64,000 nucleotides of DNA. Source: CAVVKW01 sp963761705 (GTDB lineage Bacteria > Verrucomicrobiota > Verrucomicrobiia > Chthoniobacterales > JAATET01). The position numbers were made by a program, and so were the translations under genes. Under the pieces are notes generated by a model that saw only the letters and a list, made by a program, of their open reading frames with translations, was not told the origin of the DNA and did no database searches. The first letter of the stretch is position 1. Each line of letters opens with the position of its first letter. Of the stretch, positions 26,200 to 34,210 are shown piece after piece. Location: contig CAVXHK010000001.1 in NCBI GenBank assembly GCA_963761705.1, forward strand, positions 434,001-498,000, read 5' to 3'.

Positions 26200-26566
26200 A
26201 TGCAAAGATGGCAATCGCGACACCGAGGGCCGCGCCCACGGTGTCCGCGATCAGGTCGCCGAGATCACCGCCGCTCCGACCGGGGGTGTAAAGCTGATGA
26301 GTCTCATCAACGACGCCGAAAGCCACGAGGGCAGCGAATGAAACGAACGCCGTGCGACGGGTGGTCCACTTCGACCCGGTGAGCAGCGCGATGACGAGTA
26401 GCCCAGCGCCCGTCGCAAAGATGAGCGCGTGGGCGATTTTGTCGGCGTTTGGCACGCCGGTCGGGGCGAGCTGATTGCCAGGAATCGCCGAGAGAAGGCA
26501 GACGGCAGCCGCCCACGCGGCTAGCAGCGTCCACCAAAACCTGGGATTTCGAAGGGTCGCGTTCAA
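26129..26566 (-). CDS. VanZ-like family membrane protein
   Basis: A 145-residue protein with about four hydrophobic segments and the VanZ-family features KIAHALIFATGAGLL, VDETHQLYTPGRSGGDLGD and LIADTVGAALG. VanZ was first described as a teicoplanin-resistance protein, but most chromosomal members have no known role. It precedes and overlaps ligA, so the two are probably co-transcribed. It should not be read as evidence of glycopeptide resistance. Confidence 0.85.
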   Translation of the reverse strand: MNATLRNPRFWWTLLAAWAAAVCLLSAIPGNQLAPTGVPNADKIAHALIFATGAGLLVIALLTGSKWTTRRTAFVSFAALVAFGVVDETHQLYTPGRSGGDLGDLIADTVGAALGVAIAIFAYAQLEKRHRPRPPLRAPSPDPAA

Positions 26567-26618
26567 GGTGATGAGATTGGCACGGTGGCTGCTATTTCAC
26601 AGGGTGTATTCAGGAAGC

Positions 26619-26684
26619 AGTCCGGTTGGGAGGGGGTGTTCCAAAGGTTTGGGGGAGCCTTTGAAACGTAGGCCCAACCGGACT
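26619..26684. repeat. Nested inverted repeat between vanZ and the glyoxalase gene
   Basis: A perfect 12-bp outer stem pairs AGTCCGGTTGGG (26619-26630) with 26673-26684. Inside, GTTCCAAAGG (26638-26647) pairs with CCTTTGAAAC (26658-26667) with one mismatch and a 10-nt loop. The whole could fold as a two-tier hairpin of about 66 nt. It lies 39-53 bp from the neighbouring genes. No coding sequence is present. It could be a transcription barrier, a small RNA or a dispersed repeat. Confidence 0.6.
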
Positions 26685-26722
26685 TGCGACCTGGGTCCGA
26701 TTCGAGTGGACGGCCACCCGAT

Positions 26723-27103
26723 TCAACTCGCTGGCTGGATCAGCTCGATTTCGTAGCCATCCGGGGCGTCGATGAAAGCAATCACCGAGCCGCTGGAGGT
26801 CTTGCTTGGGCCATCGCTCAACGGAAATCCAAGCTTTTCCGCGTGCGCCGCGAAGGCGTCCAGGTCATCGACCTCGAAGGCCAGGTGCGTGAGATCTGGG
26901 CCGACCTGGACGGGACCGCTCTCGTCGAATTTGCAGATCTCGATCTCTTCCTCGCTGCCGGGGGCTTTGAAAAAAACGAGTTCCGAGCCGCGCGAGCTGG
27001 TCGACCGGCGAGTCTGCTCGAGACCGAGCACGTCACCGTAGAAGGCGACGGCGAGATCGAGGTCGGTAACGCGGTAGCGGGTGTGCAGGAGTTTTTTAAC
27101 CAT
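26723..27103 (-). CDS. Lactoylglutathione lyase-like VOC protein (glyoxalase I)
   Basis: A 126-residue vicinal-oxygen-chelate protein of glyoxalase I size. The four expected metal ligands are present with the usual spacing: H7 (KKLLHTRY), E55 (EEEIEICK), H73 (DLTHLAFEVDD) and E120 (DGYEIELIQ). The VxDLDxAVxFYxDVLGLE start is typical of GloA. It probably converts the hemithioacetal of methylglyoxal and a thiol to a lactoyl thioester. The thiol cofactor in this organism is unknown. Confidence 0.85.
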   Translation of the reverse strand: MVKKLLHTRYRVTDLDLAVAFYGDVLGLEQTRRSTSSRGSELVFFKAPGSEEEIEICKFDESGPVQVGPDLTHLAFEVDDLDAFAAHAEKLGFPLSDGPSKTSSGSVIAFIDAPDGYEIELIQPAS

Positions 27104-27197
27104 AGCTCCTCTTAAATGAGAAATGGGGGGAATGCGAAATTAGAAATGAGGAACGGCTGAACCTCGTTCTCGGCAGACGCCCCCCCACTTCTCCCAA

Positions 27198-27299
27198 CCT
27201 GTCATCGCGAGGTCGTCGGAAAGATCCGTGACTTCTCGGCAAGTTGGCGTCGTTCAGCCGGGTAAGTCAGCGATCTTTCAGTTCCTTCGAGATGACAGG
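27198..27299. repeat. REP-like long imperfect inverted repeat
   Basis: CCTGTCATC (27198-27206) pairs with GATGACAGG (27291-27299). An inner block GAAAGATCCGTGACTT pairs almost perfectly with AAGTCAGCGATCTTTC near 27264-27280. The ends resemble GTCAT-type palindromic repeats, and a related element is at 63856-63917. It sits in the spacer before the SanA-like gene. Just upstream (27112-27155) is a low-complexity AAATGAGAAATG-type stretch. Confidence 0.55.
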
Positions 27300-27374
27300 G
27301 TTCGGGACAGCGACCGGTGGCTTAGCGGAGACTTGCGCTGGCGGGGGCGTCGGGAGAAATTCGCGGCCCGCCGC

Positions 27375-28058
27375 ATGAGACGTCTTTTCCGATTTTTGTT
27401 CCGCTTCGTGCTGCTGGCGGTCGCGGCGGTCGTGCTGGTCGTCGTCGGGGCGGAGGTCGCGGTCGACGTGGCCGCGCACGGGCGGAATTTCACCAAAGTG
27501 GAGAACGTCCCGCACCGCACGGCGGCCGTCGTGCTCGGCACGGCCAAATTTATTCCCGGCGGCAACGAGAATCTCCACTACCGCTACCGGATCGACGCTG
27601 CGGCGAAGCTGTTCGCGGCCGGTCGCGTCGACTACGTCATCGTCAGCGGCAACGGCGTTGAGCCCGACTACGACGAACCTGCGTCGATGCGCGAGGACCT
27701 CATCGAGCGCGGTGTCCCGGCGGCGCGCATCTACCGCGACGACGCGGGACTCCGGACGCTCGACTCCGTCGTGAGGGCGGCGGACGTCTTCGGAGCGGGC
27801 GACGCGGTCGTGGTGTCGCAGCCGGAGCACAACAAGCGCGCGATCTTCATCGGGCGCATGCGCGGCCAGGACGTGGTGGGATTTTCGGCGAAACCGGTTT
27901 CGTTTTCCGTCGATCCCAAGACAGCGATCCGCGAGCGACTCGCTCGCGTGCTGGCGTTGCTCGACGTCACGGTGCTAGATAAACAGCCGGAGCGGGTCGG
28001 CGGCACGGTCACGCTGGGCGAACCGGACGACGCCGAAGCCGGGGCCAAAAAATTATGA
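27375..28058 (+). CDS. SanA/YdcF-like DUF218 membrane-anchored protein
   Basis: A 227-residue protein with an N-terminal membrane anchor (FRFVLLAVAAVVLVVVGAEV) followed by a DUF218 domain: AAVVLGTAKFIPGG, NLHYRYRIDAAAKLFAAGRV, VIVSGNG and ASMREDLIERGVPAARIYRD. SanA of E. coli affects the vancomycin barrier at high temperature, so the role is probably in envelope integrity. The ATG at 27375 is the Met directly before the membrane segment; upstream sequence lies in the inverted repeat. It overlaps the following ABC ATPase gene by ATGA. Confidence 0.87.
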   Translation: MRRLFRFLFRFVLLAVAAVVLVVVGAEVAVDVAAHGRNFTKVENVPHRTAAVVLGTAKFIPGGNENLHYRYRIDAAAKLFAAGRVDYVIVSGNGVEPDYDEPASMREDLIERGVPAARIYRDDAGLRTLDSVVRAADVFGAGDAVVVSQPEHNKRAIFIGRMRGQDVVGFSAKPVSFSVDPKTAIRERLARVLALLDVTVLDKQPERVGGTVTLGEPDDAEAGAKKL

Positions 28059-28741
28059 GCGATTCCGACATCTCCCACCTGCGCGCCGCCGATCTCCGCC
28101 GATCCTTCAAGATCGGCCGCAACAAGATCGACGTGCTGCGCGGAATCAGCCTCGAAGTGGTCGCAGGTGAGTCCGTCTTCCTGTGCGGGGCCTCGGGAGC
28201 GGGCAAGACGACCTTGCTCTACACGCTGGCAGGGTTGGAACGTCCGGAAGCGGGGGAGGTTTTTCTCGAAGGAACGAGCCTCTACAAAATGGGCGGCGAC
28301 AAACTCGCGCGGCTGCGCAACGAACGCATGGGCTTCGTTTTCCAATCGTATTTTCTCCTGCCGGAACTGACCGCGATCGAGAACGTCCTCGTGCCGGCGA
28401 TGATCGCCGGGGACGACCGACGGGAGCGGGCCGCGGCGCTACTGGAGCGAGTCGGTCTCGCGGACCGGGTTGAGCATTTACCCTCCGAACTCAGCGGCGG
28501 AGAGCAGCAGCGCGTTGCCATTGCGCGAGCCCTCATCAACGATCCACCGACGCTCTTCGCCGACGAGCCCACCGGAAATCTCGACTCGCACACCGGCGAA
28601 GCCATCGTGGAGATCCTCATGGGTGTCGTGCGCGAGGACGGGCGGACACTTGTCGTGGTGACCCACGACCGGGAGCTCGCCAAACGCGGCGACCGCATCC
28701 TCCTCATCGAGGACGGACAACTCGATGGCAGCGCGGTCTGA
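28055..28741 (+). CDS. ABC transporter ATP-binding protein, LolD/MacB-type
   Basis: A 228-residue ATPase with Walker A GASGAGKTT (residues 45-53), Q-loop FVFQSYFLLPELTAIENV, signature LSGGEQQRVAIARAL, Walker B TLFADEPTGNLD and the H-loop VVVTHD. The sequence fits the LolD/MacB/FtsE group that powers lipoprotein release or macrolide export. No LolC/E-type permease is adjacent, so its partner must be encoded elsewhere. It is coupled to the SanA-like gene by ATGA and overlaps the next gene by 17 bp. Confidence 0.85.
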   Translation: MSDSDISHLRAADLRRSFKIGRNKIDVLRGISLEVVAGESVFLCGASGAGKTTLLYTLAGLERPEAGEVFLEGTSLYKMGGDKLARLRNERMGFVFQSYFLLPELTAIENVLVPAMIAGDDRRERAAALLERVGLADRVEHLPSELSGGEQQRVAIARALINDPPTLFADEPTGNLDSHTGEAIVEILMGVVREDGRTLVVVTHDRELAKRGDRILLIEDGQLDGSAV

Positions 28742-29519
28742 AGAGAAGGGCGTCTTCCCGCCGGATTCGTTGATCCGTCGAGTGAGCCGAGAAAATGCCG
28801 TGCTCCTCGGCGGCCCAGCGGCTGCGATCCTTCAGGTCGCTCACCCAATGATCGGCGCGGGCGTGGCGGCGCACAGCCAATTTCGGCGCGACACCCTCGG
28901 GCGGTTGCACCGGACCCTGGAGGCCGTTTACACGGTAGCCTACGGGACCGTTGCGGAGGCGGAGCGGCTGCGGGCGCACGTGACAGCCGTTCACCGCCCG
29001 GTCCGCGGCGACCGCCCAGTCGCCTACGACGCGAGCAATCGCGACGCGCAGCTCTGGGTGCTCGCAACGCTCATCGCCATCGGAACCGAAGTCTACGAAA
29101 CCCTCATCGAGCCGCTCACACCCCACGAGCGCGAGTCGCACTACCAAGACATGCGACTCTTCGGAGAATACTTCGGCCTCCCGCGAGACTTCGGGACGCG
29201 GGACCGCGAGGAATTCAATACCTACTACGCGCAGACGCTGGCCGGGGCCGAAATGGCGTCTTTACCGGTGAGCGCGGAGGTCGCCCGCGCGATCGTGGCA
29301 CCCGGGCAGCCCTGGTGGTTGGCGATCGGATCGCGGCCAACGCGACAGCTGATCATCGAGACGATCCCAGCTCCGGTCCGGGAGCGGATGGACTTCCAGT
29401 CGACGACGGTTGGGCGGCTGGCGTTGCGGGGGACGGTGGGAGGGCTGCGCCGACTGATCCCCAAGCTGCCAGCGCGAATCAGGTTTTGCGGAGCATCTCG
29501 ACGGACGTTCGGGAAATAG
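28725..29519 (+). CDS. Oxygenase MpaB family (DUF2236) protein
   Basis: A 264-residue protein with the DUF2236 signatures ENAVLLGGPAAAILQVAHPM, GVAAHSQFRRDTLGRLHRTL, and HERESHYQDMRLFGEYFGLP. Families under this heading include fungal MpaB oxygenase and latex-clearing proteins, which use haem or a di-metal centre; the bacterial members are uncharacterised. The enzymatic role is therefore open. It starts 17 bp inside the preceding ATPase gene, so translation is probably coupled. It is the last gene of the group before tRNA-Glu. Confidence 0.78.
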   Translation: MAARSEEKGVFPPDSLIRRVSRENAVLLGGPAAAILQVAHPMIGAGVAAHSQFRRDTLGRLHRTLEAVYTVAYGTVAEAERLRAHVTAVHRPVRGDRPVAYDASNRDAQLWVLATLIAIGTEVYETLIEPLTPHERESHYQDMRLFGEYFGLPRDFGTRDREEFNTYYAQTLAGAEMASLPVSAEVARAIVAPGQPWWLAIGSRPTRQLIIETIPAPVRERMDFQSTTVGRLALRGTVGGLRRLIPKLPARIRFCGASRRTFGK

Positions 29520-29570
29520 CGTGCCGCCTCGCGCGCGGTTGGTGTGACCACATTTCGGTGAATCTGGAAT

Positions 29571-29599
29571 TTGCGCTTGCCCGTAGTGTCTTTTGCTAG
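29571..29599 (+). promoter_or_regulatory. Candidate promoter of tRNA-Glu
   Basis: TTGCGC (29571-29576) and TGCTAG (29594-29599) are spaced 17 bp apart, with the -10 ending 24 bp before the tRNA. The -10 is a weak match, so the call is tentative. Confidence 0.35.
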
Positions 29600-29623
29600 G
29601 ATGTTCCGGCTCCGCTTTTTTGA

Positions 29624-29698
29624 GACCCCATCGTCCAGCGGTTAGGACACCGCCCTTTCACGGCGGTAACACGGGTTCGAATCCCGTTGGGGTCGCCA
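29624..29698 (+). tRNA. tRNA-Glu (anticodon UUC)
   Basis: A complete cloverleaf with acceptor stem GACCCCA/TGGGGTC, an anticodon arm CCGCC-CTTTCAC-GGCGG giving anticodon TTC, a T-arm with GGTTCGAATCC, discriminator G and an encoded CCA (29696-29698). Confidence 0.96.
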
Positions 29699-29776
29699 AT
29701 TCAGGTTGGCGGTGGCGAGGACAGTTCTAGCGTCAGAGCACAACGCGCCTCAGACTAACGAATACGAGGCAGAGAC

Positions 29777-29805
29777 AACCCCTTTTGGGGTTACCGACCG
29801 GTCGG
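29777..29805. repeat. Two adjacent perfect palindromes after tRNA-Glu
   Basis: AACCCC-TTTT-GGGGTT (29777-29792) and CCGACCGGTCGG (29794-29805) lie side by side, about 80 bp after tRNA-Glu and 75 bp before the YqiJ-like gene. The first could help tRNA transcription end, though no T-tract follows. The second has the symmetry of a dimeric regulator site. Confidence 0.4.
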
Positions 29806-29878
29806 CAATCGCGGACCAATTACGATTTTGGGCCAAATGGCTCGCCTCGATCTGCCCGCCGCGGTTTACTCCGGCGCG

Positions 29879-30433
29879 ATGGAAGCATGGTGGATCTCCC
29901 TTAATCTCCCACTGCAGGTGTTCTACGTCATCGGCATCGTTTCGGCCCTGTTCTTGGGCCTGCAGGTACTCTCGACGATGTTTGGCATGGATCACCACGA
30001 CGTCTCGGGCGGACTCGATCACCCGGACGATTTGGGTTTTCTTTCGGTTCGCACCATCACAGGTTTCTTCTTCGGCTTTGGTTGGACCGGCATCATTGGA
30101 CTGAAATCCGGTCTCTCTCTCCTTGCCGCTACCCTCTGGGCCGCGGTCGTAGGAGCGGCATTCTTGCTCGGGATCTACGGACTCATGCGGGCTCTGTTCT
30201 CGATGCGAGCCAGCGGAACGCTCGATTACGCCAACGCGATCGGGCAAGTCGCGACCGTCTACGTGACCGTCCCGGCCGCGAGAGCGCCGGGCGGTCAGAT
30301 CGAAGTGATGGTGCAAGGACGCCTCGGAGTCGTCTCGTGCCTTTCCGCTCATTCCGAACCGCTTCGCCCGGGTCAAAAAGTCAAAGTCACCGCCCAGATC
30401 GACCAAGGTACCCTCGAGGTCCAGCCTCTTTAG
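29879..30433 (+). CDS. YqiJ/NfeD-like membrane protein, flotillin partner
   Basis: A protein of about 184 residues with three hydrophobic segments (LQVFYVIGIVSALFLGLQVL, TITGFFFGFGWTGIIGL, LAATLWAAVVGAAFLLGIYG) and a C-terminal beta-rich OB-like domain (GQVATVYVTVP, GQIEVMVQGRLG, LRPGQKVKVTAQI). This is the layout of YqiJ and membrane NfeD proteins, which are encoded next to flotillins; the next gene is a flotillin 51 bp away. The pair probably forms a membrane microdomain complex. The start is uncertain; an ATG at 29837 would add 14 residues without changing the topology. Confidence 0.75.
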   Translation: MEAWWISLNLPLQVFYVIGIVSALFLGLQVLSTMFGMDHHDVSGGLDHPDDLGFLSVRTITGFFFGFGWTGIIGLKSGLSLLAATLWAAVVGAAFLLGIYGLMRALFSMRASGTLDYANAIGQVATVYVTVPAARAPGGQIEVMVQGRLGVVSCLSAHSEPLRPGQKVKVTAQIDQGTLEVQPL

Positions 30434-30484
30434 AAATTCTTCAACCAATCACCCGTCGTGGACATACCAACCCAGCTTCCAGCC

Positions 30485-32197
30485 ATGTTCGAAACCCTCA
30501 TTCTCATCGTCGGTGCCATCATCTGCTTCTTCGCCGTCATCGTCGCGTTCGCCTCCCGCTACAAGCGCTGCCCCTCCGACAAAATTCTCGTCGTCTACGG
30601 CAAAGTCGGCGGCGAGGGCATTTCCGCCAAGTGTTACCACGGCGGAGCGGCCTTCATCTGGCCGATCATTCAGGATTTCCAATACCTCGACCTCACTCCG
30701 AACCCCATCGACATCAAACTCGAGGGCGCCCTCTCGCAGCAGAACATCCGGGTCAACACGCCTTCGACCTTCATGGTCGGCATCTCGACCGAACCCGGCG
30801 TCATGGAGAACGCCGCCGAGCGCCTCCTCGGCCTCGACATGAACGAAGTGCGCGACCTCGCCCGCGACATCATTTTCGGCCAGATGCGCGTCGTCATCGC
30901 GACCATGCCCATCGAGGAGATCAACGCCGACCGCGACAAGCTCATCGCCAACATTTCGATGGGCGTCGAAGTCGAGCTCAAGAAAGTCGGCCTCCGTCTC
31001 ATCAACGTCAACGTTCAAGACATCACTGACGAATCCGGCTACATCGACGCCCTCGGCAAAGAAGCCGCCGCCCGTGCGATCAACGACGCCAAGATCAAAG
31101 TCGCCCAGCAAGAGCGCGACGGCGACATCGGTGCCGCCGAGGCCCAGCGCGACCAGCGAATTCGAGTTGCCGAAGCGAACGCCCGCGCGACCGAAGGCGA
31201 AAACCTCTCGACCATCGAAATCGCCAAATCGAACTCCTCCCGCCGCGAAGCCGAAGCCGAAGCCGAGCGTGGAGCCATCGCCGCGGAAAAAGTCAAGCAA
31301 GCCCAGGCCCTCCAGGAAGCCTACGCCGCCGAAAAACTCTCCGAAGACGAACGCGCCAACCGCGACCAAGCCGCCCAGTACGCAAACATCGTCGTCCCAG
31401 CCGAGATTGAGAAAAAGCGCATCGAGACCCTCGCCGAAGCCGAGGCCGAACGCGAACGCCGCACCCGCCGCGGCGAAGCCGACGGCAAATACTCTCTCAT
31501 GGAAGCCGAAGCCCGCGGCCTCATGGAGATCCTCACAAAAAAGGCCGACGGCTTCGGTCAGATCGTCCGAGCCTGCGGTGGCAACGCCGAGAAGGCCGCC
31601 CTCCTCCTCATCACCGAGCAACTTCCCGAGCTCGTCCAGGAGCAGGTCAAGGCCATAGCCAACCTCAAGATCGACTCCGTTACCGTCTGGGAGAACGGCG
31701 GCGGTAAGGACGGAAAAAGCTCTACCGCGGACTTCGTCTCCAGCCTCGTCGGAGCACTACCCCCGCTCCACGACCTCACGAAAAACGTCGGGATCCAACT
31801 CCCAGAGTTCCTCGGTAAAGTCCTCGACAACCCCGAGAAACTCCGTTCCTTCTCCGACGAACTCGCGAAGAAAGTCCAATCCGCCGACGCTTCCGACGGC
31901 CCCGTGTTGGAGTGGCTCCGCCATCACCACGCCGAACTCGTCGCCTTCGACCTCAACAAAGACTCGGTCATCGACGACTCTGAGTTGCAAACCGCGGCGG
32001 ACACGGCGCACAGCTGGGCACGGAAGGCCAAGACGGATCCAAAAGCCAAGGTCTGGTTCGTCGCGCACGACGGAAAGTCCATCGGACCAAAATCCTGGAC
32101 CGAGCTCGACGCGATCGACAACCCGGATCTCTTCATCAGCCACGAAAACGCCGATTTCTGGCTCCCTTACGCCGTCATCGACCTAGCTCTCACCTGA
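30485..32197 (+). CDS. Flotillin (YqiK-like) with C-terminal EF-hand and GYF-like extension
   Basis: A 570-residue protein: N-terminal membrane segment (residues 1-24), a SPFH/band-7 domain (about 25-190) and a long alanine/glutamate-rich coiled coil (about 195-345) as in flotillins. After the usual end it continues for about 120 residues. This tail has a textbook EF-hand loop at 489-500 (DLNKDSVIDDSE, ligand positions D1, N3, D5, D9, E12) and then a segment KVWFVAHDGKSIGPKSWTEL around 522-541 resembling GYF_2/DUF4339 domains. It lies after a YqiJ-like gene. A GTG at 30458 is an alternative start. The extended tail is unusual and suggests calcium sensing or partner binding. Confidence 0.9.
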   Translation: MFETLILIVGAIICFFAVIVAFASRYKRCPSDKILVVYGKVGGEGISAKCYHGGAAFIWPIIQDFQYLDLTPNPIDIKLEGALSQQNIRVNTPSTFMVGISTEPGVMENAAERLLGLDMNEVRDLARDIIFGQMRVVIATMPIEEINADRDKLIANISMGVEVELKKVGLRLINVNVQDITDESGYIDALGKEAAARAINDAKIKVAQQERDGDIGAAEAQRDQRIRVAEANARATEGENLSTIEIAKSNSSRREAEAEAERGAIAAEKVKQAQALQEAYAAEKLSEDERANRDQAAQYANIVVPAEIEKKRIETLAEAEAERERRTRRGEADGKYSLMEAEARGLMEILTKKADGFGQIVRACGGNAEKAALLLITEQLPELVQEQVKAIANLKIDSVTVWENGGGKDGKSSTADFVSSLVGALPPLHDLTKNVGIQLPEFLGKVLDNPEKLRSFSDELAKKVQSADASDGPVLEWLRHHHAELVAFDLNKDSVIDDSELQTAADTAHSWARKAKTDPKAKVWFVAHDGKSIGPKSWTELDAIDNPDLFISHENADFWLPYAVIDLALT

Positions 32198-32308
32198 GAT
32201 CCGGACCAGGCCCACACTTGGCGACAAGAGGTCCGAACTCGTTCGAGCAGTCTCACGAATCACTGTAGTCGAGCTTCTGGGAACTTCATTGCGATCAATC
32301 GCAGCCAA

Positions 32309-32626
32309 GTGATCGAGCGATCACCCGAACTGGGATCGCTCTCCAGCACGCCAGCCGCCGCGCTGGCAGGTGTCGCACCCTTTAACCGAGATAGCGGCCA
32401 ATACCGCGGTCAGCGCCATATTGCCGCAGGACGCTCCCAAGTTCGATCCGCCCTCTACATGGCCGCCCTCGTTGCCTCGCGCTACAATCCTGTCCTCAAG
32501 CCCCCTTACCAGCGCCCCCCGCTGGCCGGTAAACCCAAAAAACTCGCCCTCACCGTCCTCATGCGAAAACTCATCATTCTCGCAAATACTCTGCTCAAAA
32601 ATCCCTCTTTCTCCCTTGCCTCTTAA
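32309..32626 (+). mobile_element. IS110-family transposase remnant (C-terminal domain)
   Basis: The frame encodes PELGSLS followed by ALAGVAPFNRDSGQYRGQRH, AAGRSQVRSALYMAALVASR and AGKPKKLALTVLMRKLIILA. This is the Transposase_20 domain of IS110/IS492 elements, including its conserved serine in the NRDSG motif. Only about the last 100 residues remain. The DEDD N-terminal domain is absent and some family positions are changed (PPYQRPP for the usual FYQRL). It is therefore a dead element, and no terminal repeats were found. It occupies most of the 490-bp gap between the flotillin and ATP-grasp genes. Confidence 0.75.
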
Positions 32627-32683
32627 GACAGTTGCTGAGCCCTTCGGCTGACCCCTTCGGCGGCTTTGGTGTCTCCGGTCAAT

Positions 32684-32708
32684 CTGTCACCGACGTCCGC
32701 GGTTCATA
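32684..32708. repeat. Diverged copy of the 25-bp motif repeated at 34460-34507
   Basis: CTGTCACCGACGTCCGCGG followed by TTCATA matches the second unit at 34485-34507 at most positions, and the preceding CGGTCAAT is shared. It overlaps the 3' end of the ATP-grasp gene. The paired locations suggest a scar left by mobile DNA. Confidence 0.5.
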
Positions 32709-33532
32709 CCACCAACCAAGTAGTCGACAGTGCGCTCGATGGGATCTTGGCCGAGCACGCTTGCTGCATTCGGATGGAGACTGGAAACCGGATTGATGTC
32801 GATGAAGTGCGGGCGGCCTTCCGCATCGAGCAGATACTCCAAGCTGCCCAATTCCATCGCGGCGGCCTTCGTCAGCTGGGCGATGGCGGTGGTGATCGAC
32901 CCCGGCAAGTCCGCGCCTCGACGGAGCCGGACTTGCTCCGAAGCGTGGGCTAGGCAGTAGTCGAAGCAATCGGGAGTCACGGGGGAGACGGCCTCATACA
33001 TCGCCTCGCTGCCCACGGTTTCCACCCGGTGCACCGCTCCGTCGGCCGGGGTGAGGATGGCCTGCTCGACCCAAATCCTCCCCGGCTCGTTCTCCACATC
33101 AGCCGGCACAGGCTCGTTCACCCCGAGCCTTTGGATATCCCGCCCGAATCCACCCGCCGCCGGTTTCAAAAGCACGGGCTGATCCCGGATGGAGCGAGTG
33201 CCCGCTCTCGCGATCTCGGTCCGAGGAGCCAAAACTCCACAACGCTCCATCAGCTCGGCCTGAGCCCACTTGGAGAAGCCCACCTCGAGGCAGCGAGCGC
33301 CGTTGATGACCCGTCGCCCCTGATTCTCCCACTTCTGCAAAGCGGCGCGCATGGCCTCAGCCTGCCGGGGCTCCTTCCGGGCCACCTGGGTTGATATCCG
33401 ATTGATGACCGCATCCCCATGACGAATCGCTCCCGGGGAGTCGCTGACGGACACATCGGCTCCGCGGGCGTCCAAGGCGCGAGCCAAGGGACGCACCCAG
33501 ACGGGAATATCTGTAAAAATGAAAAAGCGCAC
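32687..33532 (-). CDS. ATP-grasp protein, RimK-like
   Basis: A 281-residue protein with an ATP-grasp fold: nucleotide-binding strands around DQPVLLKPAAGGFGRDIQRL and IWVEQAIL, and the metal-binding C-terminal block GSLEYLLDAEGRPHFIDINP. It resembles RimK/LysX-type ligases, which couple ATP hydrolysis to forming an amide bond between a carboxylate and an amine. The substrate cannot be inferred. It stands between an IS110 remnant and a secreted-protein gene, and its last codons lie in the 25-bp repeat motif. No partner amino-group carrier gene is visible. Confidence 0.75.
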   Translation of the reverse strand: MRFFIFTDIPVWVRPLARALDARGADVSVSDSPGAIRHGDAVINRISTQVARKEPRQAEAMRAALQKWENQGRRVINGARCLEVGFSKWAQAELMERCGVLAPRTEIARAGTRSIRDQPVLLKPAAGGFGRDIQRLGVNEPVPADVENEPGRIWVEQAILTPADGAVHRVETVGSEAMYEAVSPVTPDCFDYCLAHASEQVRLRRGADLPGSITTAIAQLTKAAAMELGSLEYLLDAEGRPHFIDINPVSSLHPNAASVLGQDPIERTVDYLVGGMNRGRR

Positions 33533-33649
33533 AGGAGATACCGTAAGGAGGGAATACGACCGCAGGCCGACGATCAGCCCGGAGGATTAGCGAGTGAGAG
33601 CCCCTCGCGCTACCGCGGCCGGGGAGGGTGGATGGCCCGGGTCCGTCCG

Positions 33650-34183
33650 TTACCGCTCGGGCCTGCGGTCAATGGCCCGAATGGTGATGGAATAGTTTGG
33701 ACTGCCATCGAGCCGACCCTCGATTTCCAAGGCGACTTTTTTTCGGCCTCCGGCCTTCGGGACGACGTTGATTTTCACATCTTGTTCCACCAGCGCGGAA
33801 TCACGGCCGCCAACGAATGCTTTGACGCGACGGGGTGACTGCTGAATGAGGTCACCGAATCCCGGAAAACTGTTCGTCCCCACGAGAAACAGATTGCTCG
33901 AAGAAGCCGTCCTACCGGGTCCCAAAATGATCAGGGTTTTGAAGCGCAGTTCGTCGGCGATCACGCCCGAAACCTCGACGGCGGCGTTTCTTCCGTTGGA
34001 GAAAGGTGTTATCACCACAACCGCCGTGGCAGGTTCGGTTGAAAATCCGGCCTCCCGGAACACCGCTGAACCTTTGAAACGACCTTCGAGGTCATCGAAG
34101 CGACCGCGCTGGGCTTGAACCGAGAGGGGAACTGAAAACGCGAGGAAAGTGAGGAGCGCGCAAGCTGTTTGGATGGACAGCAT
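33650..34183 (-). CDS. Hypothetical exported protein
   Basis: A 177-residue protein starting with a clear signal peptide (MLSIQTACALLTFLAFSVPL). The mature region appears to be all beta (ATAVVVITPFSNGRNAAVEV, KTLIILGPGRTASSSNLFLV) and ends ITIRAIDRRPER. I do not recognise a family. The ATG at 34183 is chosen over 34210 because it begins the signal peptide. A 117-bp spacer with a possible GACCGCAGGCC inverted repeat (about 33560 and 33659) separates it from the ATP-grasp gene. Confidence 0.62.
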   Translation of the reverse strand: MLSIQTACALLTFLAFSVPLSVQAQRGRFDDLEGRFKGSAVFREAGFSTEPATAVVVITPFSNGRNAAVEVSGVIADELRFKTLIILGPGRTASSSNLFLVGTNSFPGFGDLIQQSPRRVKAFVGGRDSALVEQDVKINVVPKAGGRKKVALEIEGRLDGSPNYSITIRAIDRRPER

Positions 34184-34210
34184 ATGCCTGAAAAATCGAA
34201 AGTAAAACAT

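Noticed and set aside
26129..26566. Glycopeptide-resistance role for the VanZ-like gene
   Set aside because: No vanHAX or vanRS genes are nearby and chromosomal VanZ-like proteins are widespread without this role.
29706..30104. 132-residue ORF before the YqiJ-like gene
   Set aside because: It overlaps the YqiJ-like gene in another frame, has no family features and runs through palindromes.
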